Positions 7,071-13,140 of a DNA stretch of 13,140 nucleotides are shown here, one piece after another. The translations under genes were made by a program, and so were the position numbers. This DNA is from Burkholderiales bacterium (GTDB taxonomy: Bacteria > Pseudomonadota > Gammaproteobacteria > Burkholderiales > Burkholderiaceae). Within the stretch, counting starts at the first letter, position 1. The number at the start of each line of letters is the position of its first letter. Under the pieces are notes generated by a model. It made no database searches and had not been told where the DNA came from. It saw only the letters and a list, made by a program, of their open reading frames with translations. The stretch is taken from contig CANBQJ010000098.1 of assembly GCA_947371645.1 (NCBI GenBank), forward strand, positions 1-13,140. Direction: 5' to 3'.

Positions 7071-8915
7071 TCAACTGAGCGTCCCGGGCGATGCCGTGTG
7101 CTGGACTTCACGGCTGGCCGGGGCCCCAGCCTGTGCCTCACCACGCGTGAGGTGCAACAAGACCGACTGCAGGCGTTGCGCGGGCACGGGTTTGTGCAAC
7201 AGCAGCAAGCCACTGGCTGCAGCCTCACGCAGCCGCTCCGGCGCCGTGTCACCGGTGACGATGGCCGCCGGCAAGACCCGCCCCAGGTGAGCTCGCACCT
7301 GCTGCAGCGCCTGCAGGCCGGTGCGGTGGCCTTTCAGCCGGTAGTCGGTCAGCATCAGGTCGGGCTCGAACTGGTCCAGCACGCGGACGGCCTCGTCGCC
7401 GCTGGGCACCGTCTCGCACCAGCAGCCCCAGGTCGCCAGCAGGTCGCGCATGGCCGCGCACACGTGCTCGTCGTCGTCCACCAGCAGCACCTTGAGGCCA
7501 TGCAGGTCGGGCTCGTCGGGCGCCGGGTGCAGCGCGTCCTGGACGGGCTGGGCGCTCAAGGGCAAGGCGAGGCGGAACACGGAGCCATGGCCCACACGCG
7601 AGTCCAGGCTCACGTCCACCGACAGCGCCCGCGCCAGGCCCTGCACGATGGCCAGGCCCAGCCCCAGGCCCTTGCCGCGGTCGCGCTCGGGGTTGCCCAG
7701 CTGGTGAAACTCACGGAACACGGCCTCGTGCTGGCTCTCGGGGATGCCGATGCCCGTGTCCCACACCTCGATGCTGGCGCGGCAGCCACGACGCCGACAG
7801 GCCAGCAAGACCCCGCCACGCTCGGTGTAGCGGATGGCGTTGAGCAGCAGGTTGCGCAAGATGAGCTCCACCAGCGCCGGGTCGGAGTGCATGACCAGGC
7901 TGGTATCGCGCACCCTGAAGACCAGCCCCTTGGCCTCGGCCACCGGCGCCAGCTCACGCCCCAGCTTGGCCAACAGCAGCTGCAGGTTGAAGGCCTGCAC
8001 CTGGGGCTTCACCACGCCGGCATCCACCTTGGAAAAATCCAGCAAGGTGGCCAGCATGTCGCCCGTCGCCAGCGCCGAGGCCTGGGCCTGGCCCAGCATC
8101 GCTTGCTGACGCGGGTTCAGCCCCGCGCGTGACAGCGCGCCCAGCACCAGGCCCATGGCATGCAAAGGCTGACGCAGGTCATGGCTGACCGCCGCCAGGA
8201 ACACGGTCTTGGCCCGGTTGGCGTCTTCGGCATCGGCCAGCGCGCTTTCCGCCAGCTGGCGGGCCTCCAGTGCACGCTGGGTCTGGTCGCGCAGGCGCTT
8301 GACCAGGCCCTCGTTTTCAAACCCCAGGCGGATGGCCCGCAGCGTGGTCTGCCCGGCGTGGTACCCGAAGGTCGCCACCGACACCAGGTAGACCGTGACC
8401 GCGCCCCCGAACAGGCCATAGACCAGGTCACCACTGCCAAACAGCTGCACGGCCACAGGCGTGACCGCGCACAACCAGAAGGCCAGCGCCATGGGCCAGG
8501 ACGGCGCGAAGACCGCCAGCGCGCCCGCCGTCATGCCGCCCTCCACGCCCAGAATGATGGTGAGGGTGAGCGGCTGGTGCGCGTCAATGAAGGCCCCCAG
8601 TGCCCCCCAGCTGGCCCCGATGAGCATGGCCATGGCCCGCACCCACCGGGCATAGCGGGGCGCCGTCGCGGGCTCTTGGGGCGATGGCAGCCAGCGCCGC
8701 GCGATGACGCACAGCAGCCCCAGCAGGGCATGCGCCACGGCCCAGCGCCAAACCCCCGCCGACTGCGTGACCGACTGCAGGCCCCAGGCCGCGATCACCG
8801 CCACCAATACCGAACTCAGGAAGGCGGGCACGTAGTTGCGGTCGATGAGGCCCATCTGCGCGGCCAGCACGCGGGGCTCGTCAAAATGCCAGGCCTGGCG
8901 CCACACGCTGCTCAT
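7071..8915 (-). CDS. Hybrid sensor histidine kinase with six predicted TM helices and C-terminal receiver
   Basis: 614 residues from the ATG at 8915, whose ATGA overlaps the stop of the response regulator gene. In-frame sequence further upstream is a shadow of that gene. About six hydrophobic segments (roughly 28-50, 57-73, 93-111, 116-137, 139-160, 164-185) form a membrane sensor with little periplasmic sequence, suggesting detection of a membrane or intracellular cue. A short coiled coil (about 200-235) leads to the H box SHDLRQP (phospho-acceptor His245). Then come the N box with N355 and N359, the G1 box DTGIG (386-390) and the G2 box GKGLGLGLA (415-423). The receiver (about 474-590) has the acidic pair at 480-482, acceptor Asp524, Thr554 and Lys575, so it looks active. 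A Ser/Ala-rich tail ends the protein. The signal is unknown; the partner is the adjacent regulator. Confidence 0.95.
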   Translation of the reverse strand: MSSVWRQAWHFDEPRVLAAQMGLIDRNYVPAFLSSVLVAVIAAWGLQSVTQSAGVWRWAVAHALLGLLCVIARRWLPSPQEPATAPRYARWVRAMAMLIGASWGALGAFIDAHQPLTLTIILGVEGGMTAGALAVFAPSWPMALAFWLCAVTPVAVQLFGSGDLVYGLFGGAVTVYLVSVATFGYHAGQTTLRAIRLGFENEGLVKRLRDQTQRALEARQLAESALADAEDANRAKTVFLAAVSHDLRQPLHAMGLVLGALSRAGLNPRQQAMLGQAQASALATGDMLATLLDFSKVDAGVVKPQVQAFNLQLLLAKLGRELAPVAEAKGLVFRVRDTSLVMHSDPALVELILRNLLLNAIRYTERGGVLLACRRRGCRASIEVWDTGIGIPESQHEAVFREFHQLGNPERDRGKGLGLGLAIVQGLARALSVDVSLDSRVGHGSVFRLALPLSAQPVQDALHPAPDEPDLHGLKVLLVDDDEHVCAAMRDLLATWGCWCETVPSGDEAVRVLDQFEPDLMLTDYRLKGHRTGLQALQQVRAHLGRVLPAAIVTGDTAPERLREAAASGLLLLHKPVPAQRLQSVLLHLTRGEAQAGAPASREVQHTASPGTLS

Positions 8916-9604
8916 GGGCTCACCCACCCCAGATCGCGTGCCCGCTGGAAGGCCTCTTCGCGGCTGCTGGCGCCCAGCACCTCGGTGAGCCACGAGACCT
9001 CGGCGCGCACCTGCATCTCGCTGAGCCCCACCTGCCGGGCGATGGCCTTGTTGGGCGTGCCGCGCGCCAGGTGGCGCAGGATGCGGGCCTGCAGCGGCGA
9101 AGGCTGATACGGCGCCGAGGCATCGCGCAGCAGGTGCGCGCTCGGCACGCCTGCGCCAACGCCACCGGCAGGCAGCCCGCGTGGCGACAACACGTCGTAA
9201 GGCAAGGTGCCGAACGCCGCCTGCCCTTGCAAGGCAGCGCGGAGGCTGGCCACGATGTCTGCGGGCGGCGCAGACTTGTGCACGAAGCCGGCCGCGCCCG
9301 CTTCGCGGGCAGCCGACAGCATTGCCGCATCCACTTCCGACGACATCAGCACCACTGGCACGCCCGGCAAGCGCCGCGTCCAATCCTGCAAGGCCACCAG
9401 CCCATCGCCATCGGGCAAGCGCACGTCCAGCAAGACCAGCTCAGGTGGCGCAAGCAGTGCCTGAACCCGCTGCCAGGCCTCGGCCAGGCTGCCGGCTTGC
9501 TGCGCCTGTGCCTGCGGCCACGCCTGCCCGAGCGCCATCACCAGCCCGGTGCGGTACAGGGCATGGTCATCGACAAGCAGGAAAACTGGGCAGGTTTCTG
9601 GCAT
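8912..9604 (-). CDS. LuxR/NarL-type response regulator
   Basis: 230 residues from the ATG at 9604. The receiver (about 5-125) has D12-D13, phospho-acceptor Asp60 in VLLDVRLPDGDG, Ser88 and Lys110. A linker of about 40 residues leads to a C-terminal helix-turn-helix (about 167-226): SPLQARILRHLARG, then GTPNKAIARQVGLSEMQVRAEVSWL as turn and recognition helix, and a final SSREEAFQRA helix. The DNA-binding domain is recognisable but departs from the common TVKxH pattern (QVRAE here), suggesting an atypical target site. The region just before the start is C-rich (read on the minus strand) and lacks a clear Shine-Dalgarno. The gene is first in a two-gene operon with the hybrid kinase. It is likely a transcription factor that may also regulate its own promoter. 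Confidence 0.93.
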   Translation of the reverse strand: MPETCPVFLLVDDHALYRTGLVMALGQAWPQAQAQQAGSLAEAWQRVQALLAPPELVLLDVRLPDGDGLVALQDWTRRLPGVPVVLMSSEVDAAMLSAAREAGAAGFVHKSAPPADIVASLRAALQGQAAFGTLPYDVLSPRGLPAGGVGAGVPSAHLLRDASAPYQPSPLQARILRHLARGTPNKAIARQVGLSEMQVRAEVSWLTEVLGASSREEAFQRARDLGWVSP

Positions 9605-9721
9605 GGGGGAAAAGCGGCACGCGCCGACGGTGCTGGCGTGCCAGGCGCCCAGTATCGGACCACCCTGGCCCGGCCAGGACGGCCTCTCCCCCGGATCAGC
9701 GGGCTCCAGACCAGCAATCCC

Positions 9722-9731
9722 CCCTTAAGGG
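9722..9731. promoter_or_regulatory. Palindrome CCCTTAAGGG upstream of the two-component operon
   Basis: A perfect 10-bp palindrome in the 164-bp gap between the aroG stop (9769) and the response regulator start (9604), 118 bp upstream of the latter. Its AT core inside GC-rich sequence, with flanking C/G runs, has the form of an operator for a dimeric LuxR-type regulator. Binding by the neighbouring regulator is inference. It is too short, and lacks the loop, to be a terminator. Confidence 0.4.
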
Positions 9732-9768
9732 TGTACCGGCCTGCGCTCACCCGGGTTCAATCAGGACA

Positions 9769-10884
9769 TCACCGGGCGCGGCGTGCCTTCACCGCATCCG
9801 ACAGGATCTTCAAGACCTTCTCGGAATCGTCCCAGCCGATGCAGGCATCGGTGATGGACTGGCCATAGGCCAGCTTCTTCGGGTCGTCCTTGCCTGGCGT
9901 GAACTTCTGGGCGCCGGCGCACAGGTGGCTCTCCACCATCACACCGAAGACCTGGGTCGAACCGCCCTTGAGCTGGCCCGCGATGTCCTCGGCCACCACC
10001 ACCTGGCGCTCGTGCTGCTTGGAGCTGTTGGCGTGGCTGAAGTCCACCATCAGCGAGGGGTGCAACTTGGCGGCGTCCAGGTCCTTCACGGCGGCGGCCA
10101 CGCTGTCGGCGTCGTAATTGGGGGCCTTGCCACCGCGCAGGATCACGTGGCAATCGGGGTTGCCGGCCGTCTCCACGATCGCCACCTGCCCGTTCTTGTG
10201 AACCGACAGGAAGTGGTGCGGGCGGGCTGCGGCCTGGATGGCGTCCGTGGCGATCTTGATGTTGCCGTCCGTGCCGTTCTTGAAGCCGATGGGCGCGCTG
10301 ATGCCCGAGGACAGCTCGCGGTGCACCTGGCTCTCTGTCGTGCGCGCACCGATGGCGCCCCAGCTGATCAGGTCGCCGATGTACTGCGGCGAGATCACAT
10401 CCAGGAACTCGGAGCCGGCGGGCATGCCCAGTCGGTTGATCTCCAGCAGCAGCTGGCGTGCGATGCGCAGGCCTTCGTCGATCTTGTAGGACTCGTCCAG
10501 ATACGGGTCGTTGATCAGGCCCTTCCAGCCCACGGTGGTGCGGGGCTTCTCGAAGTACACCCGCATGACGATTTCCAGCGTGTCGCCGTACTGCGCCCGC
10601 AGCGGCAACAGCTTGCGCGCGTAGTCGATGGCCGCAGCCGGATCATGGATGGAGCAGGGGCCGATGATCACCAGCAAGCGGTCGTCCTTGCCATTCATGA
10701 TCTTGCGGATGGCCTTGCGCGTGTCGGCCACCAGCGCTTCCACCGGCGTCCCGCTGATGGGGAAGAAGCGGATGAGGTGTTCGGGCGGTGGCAGCGGGGT
10801 CACGTTGCGGATGCGTTCGTCGTCGGTCTTGGACGTCTTGTCTGCGGGCGGCTCGTAGCCGGCGGAGGCGCTGGACTTGGTCAT
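9769..10884 (-). CDS. aroG: 3-deoxy-7-phosphoheptulonate (DAHP) synthase, class I AroF/G/H type
   Basis: Condenses phosphoenolpyruvate and erythrose-4-phosphate to DAHP, the first step of the shikimate pathway, in the cytoplasm. 371 residues from the ATG at 10884, about 20 more than E. coli AroG, mainly as a polar N-terminal extension. Family motifs are all present: GPCSIHDP (75-82), EKPRTTVGWKGL (112-123), GARTTESQVHREL (179-191), GFKNGTDG (200-207), DFSHANSSKQ (281-290) and SITDACIGW (343-351). Metal ligands equivalent to those of E. coli AroG are Cys77, His284, Glu318 and Asp346. The type (Phe-, Tyr- or Trp-feedback) cannot be decided by eye, so the symbol is provisional and aroF is an alternative. 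The gene follows an aromatic-rich leader peptide and terminator, implying attenuation control by aromatic amino acids. Confidence 0.96.
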   Translation of the reverse strand: MTKSSASAGYEPPADKTSKTDDERIRNVTPLPPPEHLIRFFPISGTPVEALVADTRKAIRKIMNGKDDRLLVIIGPCSIHDPAAAIDYARKLLPLRAQYGDTLEIVMRVYFEKPRTTVGWKGLINDPYLDESYKIDEGLRIARQLLLEINRLGMPAGSEFLDVISPQYIGDLISWGAIGARTTESQVHRELSSGISAPIGFKNGTDGNIKIATDAIQAAARPHHFLSVHKNGQVAIVETAGNPDCHVILRGGKAPNYDADSVAAAVKDLDAAKLHPSLMVDFSHANSSKQHERQVVVAEDIAGQLKGGSTQVFGVMVESHLCAGAQKFTPGKDDPKKLAYGQSITDACIGWDDSEKVLKILSDAVKARRAR

Positions 10885-10909
10885 CGTGCTGAGCTCTTGT
10901 GGAGGGATG

Positions 10910-10941
10910 AAAAAAAACCGCCGGGGTGAACCGGCGGTTTT
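10910..10941 (-). terminator. Intrinsic terminator in the aroG leader (attenuator hairpin)
   Basis: Read on the minus strand, AAAACCGCCGG and CCGGCGGTTTT form an 11-bp perfect stem with a 6-nt loop. Transcription reads through into four more T, making a run of eight T in all (plus strand: left arm 10914-10924, loop 10925-10930, right arm 10931-10941, A run 10910-10917). It ends only 25 nt before the aroG ATG. It therefore must be read by any transcript that starts further upstream, which makes it an attenuator rather than the end of the previous gene. Confidence 0.93.
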
Positions 10942-10962
10942 CAGGAATCTGGGGCGACTGGC

Positions 10963-11037
10963 TTATGCCTTGGCCTCTCCTGCGCCGGTGCGGGGCGAGA
11001 AGTGAAAGTGCCAAAAATAAAAGCGTGCGCTGGACAT
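10963..11037 (-). CDS. Aromatic-rich leader peptide of aroG (24 aa)
   Basis: ATG at 11037, TAA at 10963-10965, 24 residues. A weak Shine-Dalgarno (GAAG) lies shortly before the ATG. Residues 6-13 are F-Y-F-W-H-F-H-F, with four Phe, one Tyr, one Trp and two His in eight codons. All three end products of the pathway begun by the downstream DAHP synthase are therefore represented, with Phe dominant. The rest is Ser/Arg/Gly/Ala-rich. The stop lies 22 nt before the first base of the terminator stem, the spacing expected for attenuation. The peptide itself is unlikely to have a function after synthesis. I found it by reading the leader; it is too short for routine gene calling. Confidence 0.85.
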   Translation of the reverse strand: MSSARFYFWHFHFSPRTGAGEAKA

Positions 11038-11088
11038 GGCTTCAAATGTAGCACGGCTGGGTGAACCGCGGCCCTTGCACCGCCCACG

Positions 11089-11140
11089 TCGGCGCTGGGG
11101 TTTGCGCCGAGCCTTGCCCGCTCAGTGCGGCCAGGGCCGC
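11089..11140. repeat. Two GC hairpins downstream of the peroxiredoxin gene
   Basis: TCGGCGC (11089-11095) and GCGCCGA (11104-11110) form a perfect 7-bp stem with an 8-nt loop. GCGGCC (11127-11132) and GGCCGC (11135-11140) form a second compact hairpin directly after the peroxiredoxin stop. Neither is followed by a U tract on the minus strand. They may stabilise the mRNA 3' end or mark factor-dependent termination before the aroG leader. Confidence 0.35.
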
Positions 11141-11147
11141 CATCCCA

Positions 11148-11657
11148 TCAGGCGCCCTGGACCTGCTTGAGCAGCGTCTGCGCGTCACTCACGGCGAAGC
11201 CCCCGCCCTTTTCGTCGTTGAGCTGGGTGACCACGCCGTCCTTCACCAGCATGCTGTAGCGGCCAGAGCGCAGACCCAGACCCTTGGCCTTGAGGTCGAG
11301 CGTCAGGCCAGTGGCCTGGGCAAAGTCTGCGCTGCCGTCGGCCATCATGCGCACCTGCCCCGCGGCCTTGAGCTCGCGGCCCCAGGCGCCCATCACGAAG
11401 GCGTCGTTGACCGACACGCACCAGATCTCGTCCACGCCTGCAGCCTTGAAAGCCGCGGCCTGTGCGATGTAGCCAGGGGCATGCTGTGCCGAACAGGTCG
11501 GCGTGAACGCACCCGGCAAACCGAAGATGGCGATGGTCTTGCCCGCGGTGGCCTGGGCGATGTCGAAGGCATTGGGCCCCAGGCTGCAGCCATCGCCCTC
11601 CACTTCGATGTATTCCATCAGGGTGCCGCCAGGCAGCTTGTCGCCAATCTTGATCAT
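11148..11657 (-). CDS. Peroxiredoxin, Prx5/redoxin type
   Basis: Reduces hydrogen peroxide and organic peroxides through a peroxidatic cysteine, in the cytoplasm. 169 residues from the ATG at 11657, chosen because GGAG lies 8 nt before it and MIKIGDKLP is the usual start. Upstream in-frame codons run into the hairpin region. The active site PGAFTPTC has Thr52 and the peroxidatic Cys55. Other cysteines are Cys24 and Cys80 (IWCVSVND, a strand common in this family). The conserved Arg is probably in LRSGRYSMLVKDG. A resolving cysteine cannot be assigned, so it may be 1-Cys and rely on glutathione or thioredoxin; no glutaredoxin domain is fused. It lies downstream of the ribosomal protein operon but is separated from it by terminator-like hairpins. 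Confidence 0.94.
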   Translation of the reverse strand: MIKIGDKLPGGTLMEYIEVEGDGCSLGPNAFDIAQATAGKTIAIFGLPGAFTPTCSAQHAPGYIAQAAAFKAAGVDEIWCVSVNDAFVMGAWGRELKAAGQVRMMADGSADFAQATGLTLDLKAKGLGLRSGRYSMLVKDGVVTQLNDEKGGGFAVSDAQTLLKQVQGA

Positions 11658-11680
11658 GCGTGTGCTCCGTACCAAGTGAA

Positions 11681-11700
11681 AGGCCGGCAAATGCCGGCCT
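11681..11700 (-). terminator. Second hairpin downstream of rpsQ, just before the peroxiredoxin gene
   Basis: AGGCCGGCA (11681-11689) and TGCCGGCCT (11692-11700) are perfect inverted arms with almost no spacer, giving a stem with a tight loop. On the minus strand it is followed by TTTCACTT, a weak T tract. It backs up the stronger hairpin at 11709-11744. It lies only 24 nt before the peroxiredoxin start, so it could also be part of that gene's 5' UTR. Confidence 0.5.
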
Positions 11701-11708
11701 CAAAAAGG

Positions 11709-11744
11709 AAAAACCGACTGCCAGTGTGACTGGACAGCCGGTTT
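11709..11744 (-). terminator. Probable intrinsic terminator of the S10 operon after rpsQ
   Basis: Read on the minus strand, AAACCG...CGGTTT arms (11739-11744 and 11711-11716) enclose further pairing (CTG/CAG and CAGT/ACTG) around a 3-nt loop, with single mismatches. The stem is followed by TTTTT, CC, then TTTTT. This fits an intrinsic terminator about 60 nt downstream of the rpsQ stop. A further small hairpin, CGCTG-CTT-CAGCG, lies at 11753-11765. Confidence 0.75.
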
Positions 11745-11803
11745 CACGGTGTCGCTGCTTCAGCGAGGCCACGACACCCTCAGGGGCATCGAGGCCAGGC
11801 AGA

Positions 11804-12079
11804 TCAGACGGCCGGTGCTTTCTCGACCAAACGGGTCACAACCCAGTTCTTGGTCTTCGAGAGCGGGCGGCTTTCGCTGATCTCGACGACATCACCGAGC
11901 TTGAACTCGTTGTTTTCGTCGTGAGCGTGGTACTTGCGTGACTTGCCCACGATCTTGCCGTAGAGCTCGTGCTTGACACGACGCTCGACCAGCACGGTCA
12001 CGGTCTTGGCGCGGGCGTCAGAGACGACCTTGCCAATCAGGCTGCGGACCACCTTGGCTTGGGTTTGAGCTTCCGTCAT
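11804..12079 (-). CDS. rpsQ: 30S ribosomal protein S17
   Basis: 91 residues, the usual bacterial length. It binds 16S rRNA early in 30S assembly. The core is typical: [29 protein letters not shown], then [25 protein letters not shown] and VTRLVEKA at the end. The ATG at 12079 overlaps the rpmC stop as ATGA, and AGGAG lies 8 nt upstream inside rpmC, so translation is coupled. It is the last ribosomal gene visible: terminator-like hairpins and a peroxiredoxin follow where rplN would be in E. coli. Confidence 0.98.
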   Translation of the reverse strand: MTEAQTQAKVVRSLIGKVVSDARAKTVTVLVERRVKHELYGKIVGKSRKYHAHDENNEFKLGDVVEISESRPLSKTKNWVVTRLVEKAPAV

Positions 12080-12279
12080 TTGGCGGCTCCTTGCTTCTTC
12101 TCGCTCAGAATCGTCTTGGCGCGAGCGATCTCGCGACGAGTCTTCTTCAGAGTCGAGTGGTCATTGAGCTGCTGGGTGGCACGCTGCATACGCAGGTTGA
12201 AGTGCGACTTCAGCAGGGCCTTGATTTCGGTTTCCAGTGCGGCCACATCTTTGGCGCGCAGTTCAGAGGCTTTCGCCAT
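12076..12279 (-). CDS. rpmC: 50S ribosomal protein L29
   Basis: 67 residues, within the normal 60-70. A helical hairpin protein near the peptide exit tunnel. The recognisable segments are [27 protein letters not shown] and the end [16 protein letters not shown]. The ATG at 12279 has AGGAG about 7 nt upstream. The stop overlaps the rpsQ start by four bases. Its place between rplP and rpsQ is the standard S10 order. Confidence 0.98.
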   Translation of the reverse strand: MAKASELRAKDVAALETEIKALLKSHFNLRMQRATQQLNDHSTLKKTRREIARAKTILSEKKQGAAK

Positions 12280-12300
12280 GTCTATCTCCTTGCGCGTCGA

Positions 12301-12717
12301 TCAGATGCCGAACTCTCGGCCCACGAAGGTCGTGCTCAGTGGCAGCTTTGCAGCAGCCAGCGTGAACGCTTCGCGAGCGAGTTCTTCGGGCACACCCTGG
12401 ATTTCGTAGAGGACCTTACCCGGCTGAATCTCAGCCACGTAGTACTCGACGTTACCCTTGCCGTTACCCATCCGGACTTCAGCCGGCTTCTTGGAAATCG
12501 GCTTGTCGGGGAAGATGCGGATGAAGATGCGGCCACCACGCTTGACGTGACGAGAGATGGCACGACGGGCAGCTTCGATCTGGCGAGCCGTGAGGCGACC
12601 GCGCTCGGTCGCCTTCAGGCCGAAATCGCCGAAGGACACGTCGGCGCCACGGGTGGCGACACCCGTGTTGCGGCCTTTGTGTTCCTTGCGGAACTTGCGA
12701 CGATTAGGTTGCAGCAT
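12301..12717 (-). CDS. rplP: 50S ribosomal protein L16
   Basis: 138 residues, two more than E. coli L16. Binds 23S rRNA near the A site and helps organise aminoacyl-tRNA accommodation. The start [17 protein letters not shown], the centre [16 protein letters not shown] and [22 protein letters not shown], and the end [13 protein letters not shown] are characteristic. The ATG at 12717 follows the rpsC stop by 3 nt, and its Shine-Dalgarno (AAAGGAG) lies inside the last rpsC codons, so the two genes are tightly coupled. Confidence 0.98.
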   Translation of the reverse strand: MLQPNRRKFRKEHKGRNTGVATRGADVSFGDFGLKATERGRLTARQIEAARRAISRHVKRGGRIFIRIFPDKPISKKPAEVRMGNGKGNVEYYVAEIQPGKVLYEIQGVPEELAREAFTLAAAKLPLSTTFVGREFGI

Positions 12718-12720
12718 TGA

Positions 12721-13140
12721 TTATTCTCCTTTCGCTTCGGTGGCGGCAGGTGCCACCACCTTGCGAACGCGCTTGGTGTCACCGGTACCGGGGGCAGCGG
12801 TCACGGCAGGCTTGTCGCTGCCGTCAGCCGGTGCGCCTTCGGCACGAGGGGCACCACGGCCAGGACCACCACGACCAGCGCCAGGACGGCGATCGCCACC
12901 AGGACGGTCATTGCGGGGACCACGACGGTTGCGGCGGTCGTCTTCACGATCGTCACCACCCTTGAGCACCGGTGCGTCGCCATTGGCCAGGCGGTCACCA
13001 CGGTAGACCCACACCTTCACACCGATCACACCGTAGGTGGTGTGGGCTTCGGAGAAGCCGTAATCGATGTCGGCGCGCAGGGTGTGCAGGGGCACACGGC
13101 CTTCGCGGTACCACTCGGTACGGGCGATTTCGATGCCGTT
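12721..13140 (-). CDS. rpsC: 30S ribosomal protein S3, C-terminal part (5' end beyond right edge)
   Basis: The last 139 codons plus a TAA at 12721-12723; the frame is open to the window edge, so the start is not visible. The S3 C-terminal domain is clear: [19 protein letters not shown], then [16 protein letters not shown]. After this, where E. coli S3 has a tail of about 30 residues, this protein carries about 75 low-complexity residues. The first part is rich in Arg, Asp and Gly (repeated DR and GR pairs); the last part is Ala/Pro/Lys-rich. The tail is probably disordered and may contact rRNA or mRNA near the entry site. Such long tails occur in related bacteria, but I cannot measure conservation here. 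Confidence 0.97.
   Translation of the reverse strand, partial: NGIEIARTEWYREGRVPLHTLRADIDYGFSEAHTTYGVIGVKVWVYRGDRLANGDAPVLKGGDDREDDRRNRRGPRNDRPGGDRRPGAGRGGPGRGAPRAEGAPADGSDKPAVTAAPGTGDTKRVRKVVAPAATEAKGE

Larger units (their letters stand above)
10910..11037 (-). promoter_or_regulatory. Ribosome-mediated transcription attenuator of aroG
   Basis: The region holds, in order, the leader peptide, its aromatic codons (minus strand, about 11022-10999), a segment ACCGGCG (plus 10983-10989, codons 17-19 of the leader) and the terminator. ACCGGCG is exactly complementary to CGCCGGT in the 5' arm of the terminator (plus 10930-10936). A ribosome stalled early in the aromatic run would leave that segment free to block the terminator. 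A ribosome that reaches the stop codon would cover it and let the terminator form. The seven-base pairing is short, and the true antiterminator may be longer. The mechanism is inferred from the trp and pheA type of leader. Confidence 0.75.

Noticed and set aside
4719..7290. Two long plus-strand open frames (4719-6056, 5650-7290) across the glycosyltransferase genes
   Set aside because: They are antisense shadows in GC-rich DNA, low complexity and rich in His/Gly/Gln; the minus frames encode clear GT4 enzymes.
7014..9107. Plus-strand open frames opposite the histidine kinase
   Set aside because: Gln/His/Gly-rich shadows; the minus frame has complete H, N, G1, G2 and receiver motifs.
8916..9383. 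Upstream extension of the kinase gene into the response regulator
   Set aside because: The extension is Arg/Ala-rich out-of-frame sequence of the regulator; the ATG at 8915 with ATGA overlap is the natural start.
9181..10929. Plus-strand frame of about 580 codons across the regulator start and aroG
   Set aside because: It runs antisense through two well-supported genes and the attenuator, with no recognisable domain.
11045..11050. TACATT as the -10 box of the aroG leader promoter
   Set aside because: There is no acceptable -35 box 16-18 nt upstream, and it would put the transcription start at the leader ATG itself.

Overview
The window is high-GC DNA with the gene content of a betaproteobacterial chromosome, most likely Burkholderiales. 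The evidence is the 3' end of an S10 ribosomal operon, a class I DAHP synthase, a Prx5-type peroxiredoxin and a LuxR-type/hybrid-kinase signalling pair. The genus cannot be read from the sequence. No tRNA, rRNA, CRISPR array, insertion sequence or phage gene was seen.

Left (1-2451, minus): a very repetitive, cysteine-rich lipoprotein of the divergent InlB B-repeat type. It is open at the left edge, and its reading frame runs without a stop for 817 codons. Its distal repeats are almost identical at DNA level. A divergent intergenic region with hairpins and a short direct repeat (2452-2739) separates it from two overlapping plus-strand genes. These encode an SDR/NAD-epimerase-like protein and a GMC-like FAD oxidoreductase (2740-4598). 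Convergent to them is a minus-strand pair of GT-B (GT4-type) glycosyltransferases (4620-6948). Together these four genes look like part of a cell-envelope or exopolysaccharide locus.

Middle (7071-9604, minus): a two-gene signalling operon. A LuxR-type response regulator is followed, with ATGA overlap, by a six-TM hybrid histidine kinase. A perfect CCCTTAAGGG palindrome lies upstream.

Right-centre (9769-11037, minus): a class I DAHP synthase gene preceded by what reads as a complete ribosome-mediated attenuator. It comprises a 24-codon leader peptide with the run F-Y-F-W-H-F-H-F, a possible antiterminator pairing, and a strong GC hairpin with a U tract. DAHP synthase is the first step to Phe, Tyr and Trp, so the codon run matches the pathway products. 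This is the most interesting element of the window.

Right (11148-13140, minus): a peroxiredoxin gene, a terminator region with two hairpins, then rpsQ, rpmC, rplP and the 3' part of rpsC (transcribed rpsC to rpsQ). The S10 operon appears to end after rpsQ instead of running into rplN/spc.
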